This document shows positions 22,024 to 33,899 of a DNA stretch of 64,000 nucleotides, piece after piece. This stretch comes from Melampsora larici-populina 98AG31 (lineage: Eukaryota > Basidiomycota > Pucciniomycetes > Pucciniales > Melampsoraceae). Every line of letters starts with the position of its first letter. Position 1 is the first letter of the stretch. The notes beneath the pieces are model-generated. The model saw only the letters and a list, made by a program, of their open reading frames with translations. It searched no databases and was not told where the DNA came from. Where the stretch lies: the NCBI RefSeq assembly GCF_000204055.1, contig NW_006768860.1, positions 140,421 through 204,420 of the forward strand. The letters run 5' to 3'. Both the position numbers and the translations under genes were made by a program.

Positions 22024-22760
22024 CTTCTTTCTTTTTTGAAGGCATGCTGAGGACAAGGGATCAGATTTGTGACTGTATGTACAAAATTTTATTGCATCTA
22101 ACTACAATCTCATGAAAAATTTGATGTTGTTCACTCCAGCATTGAAATCAATGATTGTGGAACTTGACCAAAGCAAGGTCTTCTCATGGCACTAGGCAGG
22201 CCAACCTGCCAGAAGCAAAACAGTCAACCTGGCAGATTGACCGTTTTGGCTGGTAGACCTTCCGGGAATATGCTTCACCCTTTTTCCAAAAGGGTGTACC
22301 AAACGCCTCAACACTCAGGTGTACTCTTCAAACTGCCTTGAAGCGTACACCTGAACTTTTGGCTGGGTCAACCTGCAAAGTTGACAACAACCAAACGGGC
22401 CCTTAGGGTCTAAGGGACTCAAGGGTGGGAGTGGATTTCCAAAGAAGGAAACTCAGAATAAGGAAAAACAATCCTGTATGGCCACTACAGCTTATTCACC
22501 AATCTCAAGCTCATTCATGTTTTCTCTCCCTCTCGCTCGTCACAGTTAGAGTTTTTAATGTCCATCCCACCAACCCTGACAGAGGAGAGAGATTGGAAGA
22601 ACCACCCATCAACCAACTGGTGAGAACCAGCCAACTTGGGGTGGGTAGTAAGCTTTGCCACTACCCCACACACTGTCAGCCCTGAGCCCTGTGCACAGGA
22701 ACCCGGACTAACAAATTCAATCATACATGCAAATATATGTAACACATATGTAAATATATG
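22024..22760. other. Right flank of the Harbinger element, no gene
   Basis: Contains ACCAAACGGGCCCTTA at 22392-22407, a plausible right terminus of the element (GGGCCCGTTTGG read inward, next to TTA). The matching left end upstream of 18839 was not found. 22410-22760 has no recognisable gene; AT-rich CATATGTAAATATATG lies just before the first MITE. Confidence 0.4.
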
Positions 22761-22762
22761 TA

Positions 22763-22987
22763 CAGCCATTCCAACAATTAACAGCAAAATTCTTTGATCG
22801 TGTGTTGCTCTTGAGGTTAAATCTAGAGAGGGCAAAACTGGATTAAACCCAGTTTTGCACGCGAATGAAGAAGGAGGCCTGGGAGACCTGTCACTTTGAG
22901 CAGGCTTTAACTAGTTTTTGACTTTTGGATTAAATTTGGATGCAACACGCCGATGAAGAATTCTACCGTTAATTGTTGGAATGGCTG
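22763..22987. mobile_element. 225 bp Tc1/mariner-type MITE
   Basis: Ends CAGCCATTCCAACAATTAAC (left) and GTTAATTGTTGGAATGGCTG (right) are exact inverted repeats, flanked by TA on both sides (22761-22762, 22988-22989). The interior carries a palindromic GGATTAAACCCAGTTTTGCA stretch related to that of the next element. TA target sites point to the Tc1/mariner group. Confidence 0.85.
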
Positions 22988-23044
22988 TAACTTGTTTAAA
23001 ACCATAAGAATTACATCTCATGGTGCAGTATGAAGAATCACTTA

Positions 23045-23248
23045 CAGCCGTTCCAAGAAAGGTTGACAACTGTTTTTTGGAGAAAGTTGTCTCTGCAGCG
23101 GCTAAAACCAAAGACAAAACTTGATTACAGGTTTATTATTTCCTGTATTCTTCCAATTAGCGGAGAGACAAAATCAAGTGAGGGACAAAACCCGGGTTTT
23201 GCACATTGGCGAGATTTTCAAAAAAATCAATCTTTGTTGGAACAGCTG
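23045..23248 (+). mobile_element. 204 bp Tc1/mariner-type MITE, copy 2
   Basis: Ends CAGCCGTTCCAAGAAAG and CTTTGTTGGAACAGCTG, flanked by TA. The central part holds AAAACCCGGGTTTTGCAC. A nearly identical copy sits in inverse orientation at 39097-39300. It lies only 55 bp from the related 22763-22987 element. Confidence 0.88.
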
Positions 23249-23749
23249 TATGCAACAAGACTTAACTATGACCTAAATAGTAAAATTAAACCTAAGCACC
23301 AACCATAAGTTGAAGCCTAGGTCATGGATATATAAGCCCCTTTGTTCCAACCCCGGAAAAAGAACCAACTTCACATCATTTCAGAATTCCACATCACAAG
23401 TCACTTGATTCTTACCAAGAATATTGAGTAAAGTGGTACTATTGTATTTGATTTTATAGTTCCACAACCCTCTTTGAGCCCTTGTAAGCTTCAAAGTGGT
23501 GATTCTAAGCCAGTGGAAATAATTGGCTATATAACCAAGCTTCATATTTGCATAAGATAAGTCTTCCAGAGGGAGTGTAAAGTATCCAGGGTAGCCTTTG
23601 AGGAATCAGAGTACAAAGTTATGCAGGCTCTGTTATAATCAGAGCTTTGAGTAAGTTACTTTGAAGGATTTCTCACTCTTCCCACTGGCACTAAATCCTC
23701 TCTTTAGAAATAACTCAAGTATTCACTTGAGTGTGACAGATGAAGACCA
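23249..23749. other. Non-coding, nothing recognised
   Basis: No supported frame, repeat or RNA gene. Confidence 0.3.
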
Positions 23750-23755
23750 TGCTAT

Positions 23756-24128
23756 CAACCCTGTGCCAGCAACGCACCACACTGCAACACGGGTGTTTTT
23801 TGGTGCGTTGCTCCGCAACATGCAACAAAAACCAGCATTAGGTGCTGCGTTGCGGTAAGTACCACAACAAAAAAAGGTGAGGTCAGGTTGTGCGGCACCT
23901 TGACCATTGCGCAACGCAACAGGCGCAACAGTGCCAAAAAGAAACATCAAATTGTAATTTTTTTGGGCAGCAACACAACAAATGTTGTTGTGGCCCAAAA
24001 AAACATTGATTCAACAGATCTTGTTGCACGGCGGGTCAGGCTGCAACCTAGAATTTGATTCTAAGTTGCGGTGTGGTCAGAGAAACCGCAGTGCAGCACG
24101 CAACACCTGTGTTGCTGGCCCAGGGTTG
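23756..24128. mobile_element. 373 bp MITE rich in GCAAC/GTTGC, hAT-like
   Basis: Inverted ends CAACCCTGTGCCAGCAAC (left) and GTTGCTGGCCCAGGGTTG (right). The hexamer TGCTAT flanks both sides (23750-23755 and 24130-24135), a likely trace of a 6-8 bp duplication. The interior is packed with GCAAC and its complement GTTGC, so most of it can fold back. The open frames here are produced by this pattern. Confidence 0.75.
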
Positions 24129-24135
24129 GTGCTAT

Positions 24136-25137
24136 TAACCTCACTCTACCCACACCTCACCTTTCTGGTGATGATTCAGCCAGAAAGTTGCTGACCCCTC
24201 ACATGTGCTCTGCACTGACTAGATGTAAGGGGAGAAGCTTGGGGGTTCTACCAGTTGCCATGTGACAGGTTCGTGACACAGTCACACCCAAGGTATTTGA
24301 AGCAAATGCTACAAATAAACCCATAAAATCCTCCATCACACAAAGGAGGAGTGGGTAGTGTTTTTTTCTACATTGTTTATTGGCATTGGTTTATTTATAT
24401 TTGCTTTCAAACAAGAATTTGTTATGGAAAGTCTAGCATACATTTTGTCTTGAGTCATATTGGGGATGGATATGGAATTTGTGACAAACTTTTTCACAAT
24501 GTCTGCGCCTTTATGGAGTTAGGACTCTGTATGTTGTAAAACCCAAGGATCTTGTTGGGTTTGATCCTCAAGGCTGTTCATCCCCAATGACCGTGGAACT
24601 TTATACAAACCATTGTGCCTTTGGGTACGTGTAGCATTCACATTCTCTTTTAAATCTGTCTAAACCCATAATTTGCCATTCCACAAACAACAACAAGAAA
24701 TCAGGGTAGGCACCATTCAAGTGATGCCAGAATTGCATTTGCAATATAAGATCTTTCAAATCAAACCCTCAAGTACCATTTGTAGCACTGCATATCTTTG
24801 AAAATTGAGTTTCTTGTTTTTTAATCAAATGCAATTATGTAAAGTTCATGATCATAACTGTTGATATTCAAAAAAAGGGGAAAAAACAAAACAAGGATTA
24901 TTCTGAGCAAAAGGAAACCCCCTAACTCTTGAATTTTTTCCTTCTTCTTTCAATTAAGATCATCATTATGTTGAAGAGTCCATCAATCAATCAAAAAAGT
25001 CCATATCCAAAAAGAAAAATATTCATATACAAATTTACAAAGATGTGTGATTAAGTTTGAATTCTCTGCCTCCCCCCCTCAAAAGAAAGAGAGTAAGAAA
25101 GAAAAGACAAGAGTTTTTTTGAAGAAAGAAGAAAAAA
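24136..25137. other. Non-coding, nothing recognised
   Basis: AT-rich intergenic DNA and the downstream region of the minus-strand gene ending at 25138. No supported frame. Confidence 0.35.
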
Positions 25138-27206
25138 TCAAGAAAGATCAGTTTGAACTGAATTTAAGTAATCAAAATGATGATCATTTAAAGAAGTTTG
25201 AAATTCGATAGGAGATGGTAAATGAATGGTATGTTGACGTTTGATTGTATCAAATGTACGAGATCCATTAAAGATGAGTTGATCTAAATGAATGATTAAT
25301 TTTTCAAAACTTGAAGACAAAAAAGCAAGAAAGAAGTTGAAAGAATTAGAGATGATTTTATGAGGAGAGAAAAAGTGAGTATTGTAAAAAAATCTCACAT
25401 GTTTCTTTCAGTTTCATTTAAGGACCTAATCCATGCTAATCTATCATCAACTGGATCCCACATTGATCTTTCACGTTCGATTTTACTTTTGATCAAGGTC
25501 ACATCTTTTGCATCACCAATATGAAAGATAGCACCTTCAAGTCTCTGTAAATCGGATACCAAATCATTAACCAAGAACTTCAAAGTATGTTTTGAGATTT
25601 CATAAGGAATTGACCAACCAAATGTGCATATCTCATTTTATCATCAGATGGAGTATCATTCCATATTTCATCATTTGAACGACGTTCACTTCTACTATTG
25701 GATCGTATTATCTGTGAAAAATTAAAAATTTAATATGATGAACAAGATAGAGAAAAGAAAATGATGAAACGCTTACTAATGCAACTAATGATCTTAGATC
25801 AGGTACAGGTTGATCTTGAGTAGGATTTTTAATTTGAGAAAGAATCTTAAACAAAATTGTCAAAAAGAGAAAATTAATGAGTAATAGATATATCAAGAAT
25901 AAGGAATCAAATGAAAGTCATGAGGAATTAAATATACTTACTCTACTTTGAAATTTACATCTTTCTGCTTTTGCGATTTCTTTAATCACTTTCATGACTG
26001 ATAACTCTGCATCAACTTTAAAAGTTTGAAATCCAGGTGGTAAGTTTGATTCTTGAAATTCTTTAGATTCTGAATGAAGTGAATCCTAAGAATCAAATCA
26101 AATCACTACATGTAAGTGATTTGGTTTGTGATTTGATTTAATTGAAAGGAAAGGTTTGAGATTTGCTCACAATCATTCGATGCTCTAATGATCCATTGAT
26201 CGGGTTATGATCAACTGTTTCATTCGTACTATAAGCTTGAGTTTCAGATTCTAATAAAAACTTTCTTAATTTTTCTCTAATAAGTGACTAAAATCATATA
26301 GAAAACAATCAACTCAATGAAAATCGTTTTATAGGACATATATATATATATAATTTCAATTCACTTACTCTTACTGGATCAGCTCCTTTCCAATTTGATC
26401 CTTTTCCAAGATTTAATGTTACTCCAGTATGATTGGGTATAATCAAACGTTCTAAATCTTGAAATTTACTAATCAACATACAAGTGATTGCAAATTGACG
26501 TGTTTCTGGAATCGATTCCTTACCAAACAAAATAACAAAACAACAAAGATTAGAGTTGAAGTAGCTCGAAAAAATCAAAGGAAAATCAAAAAGAAAAACT
26601 TACTTGAAAGATTTGTAATAGGTTTTGTAAATCTGATGAATTGATATTAAATTTACTAGCAATGATATTAAATTCTGAATTACGTTCTACCTGAGAACGA
26701 GGGGTTTCAATTAGATGATGTTGACTAGTACTACCACTAGCACTACCAGATTGATGAAATTGTTCAAAAGATTTATTTCTAGAAGAAGAAGAATGATGAT
26801 AATTATCATCTTCTTCTTCTTGTTCTTTTTCTCCTACTACAACACTTTTCCTATGATGATAAACTCCTTCAATTTCTCTTTTCTGATTATCTATTGAATC
26901 TGTTTTAATTCTTTTACTAGAACGTCCAGCATGGCTTGCTTCATTATGATGATAATTTCTTTCCATAGCTTGATCTAGTATGCGTATATGACTTTGCGAA
27001 GGAATTTCTGAGCTGTTTGATAGGATTCGTGGAAGTGGATCTCTGTTACAACGTTGGTCACTTAAATCTGTCACTGTTCCATTTTTTGGGGGGGAAAAAG
27101 GGGGCAAATATTCTCGACATCAGCTTCAAAAGAATTGTAATTGATAAGTAAGAAAGTATAAACAAAAACAAATCGAATTACGTGGTCTAATTGGACGACT
27201 GACCAT
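25138..27206 (-). CDS. Unidentified nine-exon gene with an apparent one-base frameshift
   Basis: Minus-strand exons: 27206-27182, 27112-26604, 26518-26369, 26287-26171, 26085-25942, 25845-25777, from 25711 to 25399, and 25309-25138. All have GT-AG borders in phase. The N-terminal half is low-complexity and polar (His, Ser and acidic runs, NLS-like KRIKTD). The C-terminal half looks folded: KGSNWKGADPVR, KVDAELSVMKVIKEIAKAER, YEISKHTLKFLVNDLVSDLQ, then ERSMWDPVDDRLAWIRSLNE. Near 25627 the frame shifts: MRYAH must be followed by FGWSIPYEI, which needs one extra T in a TTT run. I do not recognise the family. The many clean splice sites and the conserved-looking C terminus argue for a real gene; the frameshift may be a mutation or a sequencing error. 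Confidence 0.65.
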
Positions 27207-28620
27207 TGGATTTCAAATGTAAGTACTTTCTAAGTGTAAAAGAAAAAGAAGAAGAAAAAGAAGAAGAAAAAGTTTAAGCTGGTTTGTAACTATGTAAATG
27301 ATAAACTCTCCAGTGTCCAGCTTGAAAAGTTGTAAATTAAAATGAAAAGTAATTATTGATGTCAAGTGGATTTGTTGATTCGTATCAAGTCATGTGGTAT
27401 GGTGAGAGAATCTTAAACTGAAGGTTTGTGAATCAATTTCATTTAAAGGCTGAGTGTTTATACCACCTTCTTTTGGGCTTACATTTCTACAAACACACGT
27501 TCTTCCTGCTGAGACAGTTTCAAGGACCGGTTTGCAACGCGCACGATATCATCATGATGACAACCGAGTTGATAAAACTAGCTAAAGACGTAAATTTGAC
27601 ATTTGAAGATCTGGACAACTATTCACGTAAAAACCGTCACTGAAACCCGGCCGGTTAGGTTTCTTAACAACCGGAACATTTTACCGACTCCATTTAAAAA
27701 GATACCGTGCTATGTACGTATTCTTGACCAGCTGGAATCAAATGCTTACTTGAAGAATTTCTTTTTTTACGTGAGGTCCTGTGAGGTCTTTATCATCAAA
27801 GTTCAATGTTGCTTGAAGGTAGGGAGTCAGGACTCGATGGGTGGCGATGACGAGACTGGATTCAGACTTTCGAGAGTTAACGATCGGCGATACAAAATAT
27901 TGAGCTTGCCAAAAAAAACACATGGACTACCGTCGTTAAAATCCGAACCAGACGGGAGACCATGGAAGTGGAATTTTCTTTGAAGAGAGCTCTTGAGCAA
28001 CATAACATCAGAACCCTCGATCTTAACTGGTGGTTGATACTACGAATATTAAGATGCTTGGGTCTTGAAACCATCAAAAGAGTGTAAGGAAGCTTAATGA
28101 TAAATAACAGAGATGGCGAGTTGGAGAAAACAAACTCAACCTAACATTCTTCAAAGAGAGTTTGCCAAGTTGGTATACTATGAGACTGACTCCTTGGAAG
28201 GGCTTAAATCCCAAACTGTTAAAAAGACTCGTGCATCAACTTGATGAAAAAATGTTAAGTCACCACCAATAACTACTGCGTCTAAACAGGTTTGACCTAT
28301 AGAACCGGAATCCTTTTAACATTTGTTGATGTGAAAAGGGTTCAGAACTCCTTCGTTTGGTAATCTCATTAGATCTAATTTTATCTGCTACTAATCATTG
28401 CGGACGATGGAGGATTCTTCATCAAATCCCTTTTCGAAGCCTTCTATCAAATCTTCTCATCAAAAGCTTCAAATTTATTAAACCTTCATATCAAAAATCA
28501 AATCCAAGCAATTTACATTCAATTACCACATAAACCCCTTTAAAAAAACTCAACTTTTCAAAATTATTTACAAACATAATCGGATAATGTATATATATCA
28601 AAAAAAAAACCTTTGATCCA
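27207..28620. other. Intergenic, no confident gene
   Basis: Several short frames occur (for example plus 27428-27643 and 27603-27983) but no motif or splice-supported model could be built. A purine run (GAAGAAAAAG repeats) lies near 27241-27270. The right end includes the downstream region of the ligase gene. Confidence 0.35.
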
Positions 28621-31600
28621 TCACCAAAAATCATCATCTTCACCTTCTTTTTTCTTTAATTTCCCTTTACTTCCTTGTGTTTGTGTACAAACTTGTCTTT
28701 CATACATTTCAGCCACCTAAACGAAAAAAAAACAGAAACAGAAACAGAAAATCTTAGACCATCAACATTCTTCATCATCTTTTCTCTTTCTACAGACTGT
28801 ATGATCAAATTGATTTAAAAATTCAAATCCATCACTCAACTTGATCAGGTCCAGTTCCATCTTCAGGTCCTTTATCATCTCTTTCTCTAATATATCTAGG
28901 AAATCTTAATGAAATCCCTCTTGTACCATCACCACACTACAAACCCCCGCCCCAAAAAATCAAATCATCTTAAAATCAAATCAAAAAAGAAAGAAAGAAA
29001 GAAAGAAAGAAGAAGACTTACTAAACCTCTAGCAGCACTATAAATCGGACTCAAACTCAAATCAGCCGCCAAAACTTCCCAAACGATCCGATTCTCAATC
29101 CAAACATCCGGTTTCACATCACCTGTATCATAATAAGATTTTTTTTGTAAAAGCTCTAATGGCTTTAACTTTTGATAATGTGATTCTAAAACTTCATCTG
29201 TGAATCCGGTTCCGATCTTACAAATCGATTGATATGATTCAGTACTTTGATCATAGATTCCTAGTAAGAACGCTCCGTATACGTTTGTTCGTTTTCCTTT
29301 TCCAAAATAAGCTCCGATGACTACTAAATCTAATGAATCTCCTAAACCTGCTAAATAATCTTTTTTGACCTGAAGAAAAAAAAGAAAAAATTAAAGATTT
29401 GAATTTGAAGAATACAATCTACAGAAAACTTTAAGAGTGTGAAGTTTGTTTTCTTTTAGGAAACTTACTTTAAGCCAATTCATACTCCTTCTACTTGGTT
29501 CATAATAAGCATTTTCACCATTTAACATTTTCACCATCAAACCTTCACAAGAAGCCTTAATACTTTCATCTAAAAACACTTGAATCTCTTCAACTTTATC
29601 ACTATCTAAACTTTTAGCTAAATTAAATTCATCTTCAATCTCATTAAAATGTTCTTTTAACTTCATTCGACGATACTTTAAATCTTGTTTGATTAAGGCT
29701 TCATCATTTAAATAAAGTAAATCAAATCCAAAGATTTTAATCTTAATATCGATTTCTGACCTTTTCACATCTTTTCGTTTCCGTTTACTTAATTCTTGAA
29801 ACGGTAAGATCTTTTTACAAATCGGATCCCATGCTACTACTTCTGAATCTAATACAAATGATTTCGTGATATCTGTCTTGATCGATTTTTTCATTTGATC
29901 TAACATATCTGGATACTTTTCACTCATGTTTTCAGAATTCCTACTAAAGATACTAATCGTTCCATCTTCTAAATAATGAATCTATTCAAACCACCAAAAA
30001 ATAAGAAAAGATGATGATTTAATCCACTTCGGTCTCAGCTATCCATCCAAACCAAAGAAAGCAAGATAAGTTCACTCACCTGAGCTCTTTCCCCATCATA
30101 TTTATATTCACAAGTAAACGATTGACCTTCGAAGCGATCCAAGACTTCTGAAATCGATTTAGTAGGTTTAGCTAACATAGGTTTTAAAGGTACACCCGGT
30201 GTTAATTTACAATTCTCTCTTAATCCTTGGATTCCTCCTTTCAATAAAGCAGGAATCACTAAATCATAAGATGGGATTTCTGAATAAACTGATTTGACTA
30301 AATTGGTGCCTTCTAGAATTTCGGTTGATAAAGTTTCTTTGGATTTACGTTTGGTTGGGTTTGAAGTACCTAGTTGAATTAGTTCAAAATTCAAAAAGAT
30401 CAGTTTGGATGGGTTGATTTGAAAAAAAGAATTTCAAATCGGGGAGCAACTTACCAACACCTGTAGTCACCACTGCAGTAGCTAAAGCCACTAAGACTGT
30501 TCGTTCAGCTAAACCGATCCTAAGTTTTCCTTCAAGTGATCTAATAATATATTTAGCTTCTTCGCCTTCACAAGCCGCTAACATTTTAGTAATAATTCCC
30601 ACTTTCTTAGCTTGAGACTTTGAAAAAAAGTGAGACAAAACAACAACAACATCAGATCTGTATTCAGAAAAATCTACCAATGAAACGAAAGAAATGAACA
30701 AACTGAATGTCCCGAAGTGGTAGCTATTGTCTTTAGATCTTGATATACACTATTAACAGTCAAGAGCTTTGGTTTAAACATTGTTTTTTGAGTAGATCGA
30801 CTGTTTTGAGCTACTAGTCCTAAATCTCCCACTTTTTTAAAATCAGCTTTAACTTGAGTAGGTGTTCTACCCATTGAAGATCCAATAGCTTTGATCAAGA
30901 TCGATTCACCAATTCCAAGTTCGATACCTTCATAATCAGGACACAACTGTCACAAAAGATCAAAGTTTGGAAAGTTAGATGAGGTTAACTTTGATCAAGA
31001 AGAGGATCTGAAACACTCAACTCGGTTGATACATAGGTAAATGATTTTGATTAGTTCATTGGGAGTTCGGTTGATGACTTTCATAAGGTATTGACTTAGA
31101 TATTTAGTAATTTCTAGTCGTTTGGTAGTCCCGTCGATCAACGTAAAGGTATGAACCAAACTAGAATATGGGATTCTATCATTCATAATTCGATTAGCTT
31201 TGAATTTCAAGGAAAAGTTCTATAGAGCTCAACTTACGGCGTTCCTTTAACCCATGATGTCTTATCATCAGAATCATCTTCATTGATGATATCTACTAAC
31301 TCTCCTGTCTCTTCTTCTTCTTCTTCGTCGTCGTCCTCTTCTTCGTCCTCTTCCTTTTCTGTCACTTTAGTTGATACGTCTTGTTCTTTGTTTGTTTTAG
31401 CTGCATAATTGGGATTCATTTTAAATAAGTCAATAAGCAGGAAAGTAAAAGTAAAAGAATGACTCACTGATTTGGTCTTGATCATCAGTTTTAGTAAGTT
31501 GATCATGATCCTTGGAATCTAAAGAGATCTTCTGATTTAAATTAGCAATAAATCTACATATATCTATGTACTCTTCATATGGCTGTTTTTGTTTAAAAAA

Positions 31601-32027
31601 GGAGCTAACCTAGTTGATCTTGATTTGTTGAATGTTTTTCAATCCGAAGTGAATGATTAGTTTGGTTAATAAGTTTTGATTCGACCAAAGATGGGGTGAA
31701 ATCTAGATTAGTTTTAACTTTTTTGACATTTGATGAACCGTTTTGATTGATTTCTTCTGATGAACATGATCTTTTAAGTTGATTTGAAGTTGAAGTTGTC
31801 TGTTTTTCTTCATTTGGTTTTTGTTTTTTTGTTTTTGAAAATAATTGATCTATATTAGATTGAGTAGTGATAGGTTTAATAGAAGTAGAAACTCCTAAGA
31901 ATTGATTTAATGTGATTTGTTTTTTTCGATTGGGTGCTGACATGATGATGATGATAGATTGATAAATTGATTGGTTGTAGTTTTGGTTTTTATAAAATGG
32001 TTTGATTTGATGGATGATCCGTTTCAT
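28621..32027 (-). CDS. DNA ligase I (ATP-dependent)
   Basis: Eleven exons on the minus strand: from 31943 (or 32027) to 31610, then 31518-31468, 31400-31238, 31175-31022, 30946-30704, 30617-30455, 30369-30080, 29981-29469, 29369-29022, 28936-28841 and 28716-28621. This gives 816 residues from the inner ATG. The enzyme seals nicks, joining Okazaki fragments and finishing repair. The N terminus holds a PIP-box-like QITLNQFL for PCNA. The DNA-binding domain follows ([16 protein letters not shown], then [12 protein letters not shown]). The adenylation motif [11 protein letters not shown] has the catalytic Lys at about residue 459. Further nucleotidyltransferase motifs are [12 protein letters not shown] and CEGLMVKM, and the OB-fold motif is [20 protein letters not shown]. 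An upstream in-frame ATG at 32027 adds 28 residues lacking acidic residues. No lesions. Confidence 0.95.
31944..32027 (-). other. Possible mitochondrial presequence of the ligase
   Basis: The codons between ATG 32027 and ATG 31943 read [20 protein letters not shown] followed by IYQSIIII. The stretch is basic and hydroxyl/amide rich, with no Asp or Glu, as expected of a mitochondrial targeting signal. In budding yeast CDC9 the same two-ATG arrangement makes mitochondrial and nuclear ligase from one gene. Here dual use is inferred; whether the transcript starts upstream of 32027 is unknown. Confidence 0.55.
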
Positions 32028-33506
32028 ACAATCTTCAAGTTGGATGTCTTTTGGTGAACTGGTTTCATTCCACTTTACTATTTCTTTGTTTTGATAAAAT
32101 TATTGGATCGAACTGGTTGAGGGCAGGCTTGAGGGTCAGCTTGAGGCAGCAGAGAGAGAGACGCGATTCTTGCAACGCGATTGAAAATCTCGGGGTGACC
32201 CCAGCCGAACCTTGGTCGGGACAATCCCGGGATCGACGGGCAACACACACTTCAATGCTGGCACACTGGCACACTGGCACTCGTCAAGAAATTTCTCATT
32301 CTTCCATATGAAGACAATTTTGGCTATGCTGCTTTTCTGGGTTATCATACTATGTGATCTTTACCTCAATGCATAAATTAACTGAACTTTGGTCCTGTCG
32401 CTAGCATCATCATGTTGTGACACTTTGATCAAAAAGTTAAAGCAAATCCTGCTTAATTAATGGCATTCATCCACAAAAAAGCCTTGGTATTGGAATGGAA
32501 TAAATCAAAATCAATGGCTAAAACTTGAAGCAGTTTAAATTCTAACTTATTTTATGATAATCTTATAGACTTTAGTCTTTGGGTTTATTTGTCTTGATTG
32601 AACATTCCTCAAAACCGACATCTTGATTATCCAAATCGGTAATCATTTCACCAAATATGATTCTTGCTCAATTGTATAGTCGTTTTCAAAAAGCTTGCCG
32701 CTAATTCACCGCCAAATTGCTCGAGTTTTGCGGGCAAATTTCGGCAAGCTTTTTGAAAACGACTGTAGATGATTTTCCGGGATAGACGTTTGGCTCAAAT
32801 CGCTTTGTATTCTACCTTTAGCCAAAAAGGTTAATGCTTGAATTGAGCAGAATATAATGACCCTCCTTTGGTTGTCTACTGGGCTATTATGTGGCTTTTT
32901 TTTATCTCAAACATGGTTTTGGATTTGTTTACTTCCTGGATGTAACTTTAAGTTCAACACAATCATATTGGTTTCCTGAAAACCTTTGATCTTAATGAAA
33001 AAAGAAGAATACCAATCAACATATCCCACATCTTCAACAACACTTTTGGAAGGAATTTGGGATCTTTTCTTGCTGATAATTTGGGTATATACTGATGTGA
33101 TTAACTCATAGAGAGTTTTTCAAAGCGTGCTTTTCAAATTTGTCTCACTGAAATCCGAGCTCAAAGATTTGATGAAATTAGTTAAATGATGATGATGATG
33201 TATTTGCATAGACACATGCGTAAGAGATTGTAGGAAACAAATAAATAAAGTCCAATAGCTGAGTCTCAGAGCCATAATGATCAAAAAAGACGTGTAACAA
33301 AAATGGTCTGGTATATGTTTTTAAGAAGATTTTGGTATGAGAAAATCAAACATTGTCAGTCAAGTCATGATTTGAAGAAGTGAGAAGAAAGAACTTACAA
33401 AGACGGAGACGTAGAGATATGAAGATTTGCACATCCAATAGTAATGCAAAAACTCTTCAACAAGTCTAACAGGTATCAAATCCCATAAGCTTAATAAGAG
33501 CATGAG
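32028..33506. other. Intergenic with a GC-rich patch and a hairpin
   Basis: A locally GC-rich stretch at 32110-32285 ends in GGCACACT units. A hairpin MITE lies at 32677-32765 (listed separately). The rest is AT-rich with no supported frame. Confidence 0.35.
32677..32765. mobile_element. 89 bp hairpin MITE flanked by TA
   Basis: Arms GTCGTTTTCAAAAAGCTTG and CAAGCTTTTTGAAAACGAC pair almost perfectly around a 40 bp loop, with TA at both sides (32675-32676, 32766-32767). The TA sites resemble the mariner-type MITEs elsewhere in the window. Confidence 0.7.
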
Positions 33507-33899
33507 CTACAAACAAAAATATAAACTGCTCACGTGGTGGGCCCACATCTCTGCATTAACTGCATCATCAACAGAGCAAGAAGTGATAATACATCTAGCA
33601 CTGATTCGAAGATAACTATCATCCTGACAATGACAATTAATATCAAGCTAATTGACCGAAGAAACGTTTATCAGTAAACTTTTTTTGAAAAAATGACGAC
33701 ATTCATTATGAAGAAAAAGGTTTCAAGGAAGACTTACTAAGTTACAGTTTCTAATAGTACCTAATGCTGCTTTGATCACACATCCTTGAGCACACTTAGG
33801 AAGACCGCTGAGATCTAAACCTGGTAAGCTAAGAGCCTTAGTAGTGGAGATAGTAAAGACGAAGATAGTAAGGAAGAATAGGTTGTAGAATGAAACCAT
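33507..33899 (-). CDS. Small secreted CFEM-domain protein
   Basis: Two exons, 33899-33738 and 33647-33507, about 100 residues. The start MVSFYNLFFLTIFVFTIS opens a signal peptide, with cleavage expected after TTKA. The mature part has the CFEM cysteine pattern: LPKCAQGC, RNC, then INCHC just after the intron, then RCIITSC, with an eighth cysteine near the C terminus (YFCL). The acceptor at TTAG/CTTGAT was chosen because only it supplies the C-x-C pair. CFEM proteins are cell-surface or secreted fungal proteins, several involved in haem binding or host interaction. With no membrane or GPI signal visible, a secreted effector-like role is possible but inferred. Confidence 0.82.

Noticed and set aside
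25650..25711. A 64 bp intron (GTAGAA...GAG) to explain the frame change in the unidentified gene
   Set aside because: The skipped codons look coding and joining through one missing T gives a smoother protein; kept as a less likely alternative.
26709..26900. Plus frame opposite the unidentified gene
   Set aside because: Mirror of His/Ser/acidic low-complexity codons of the minus-strand exon.
33480..33530. Extra 27 bp intron and alternative last exon for the CFEM gene
   Set aside because: The intron would be too short; reading through to the TAG at 33507 supplies the eighth cysteine.
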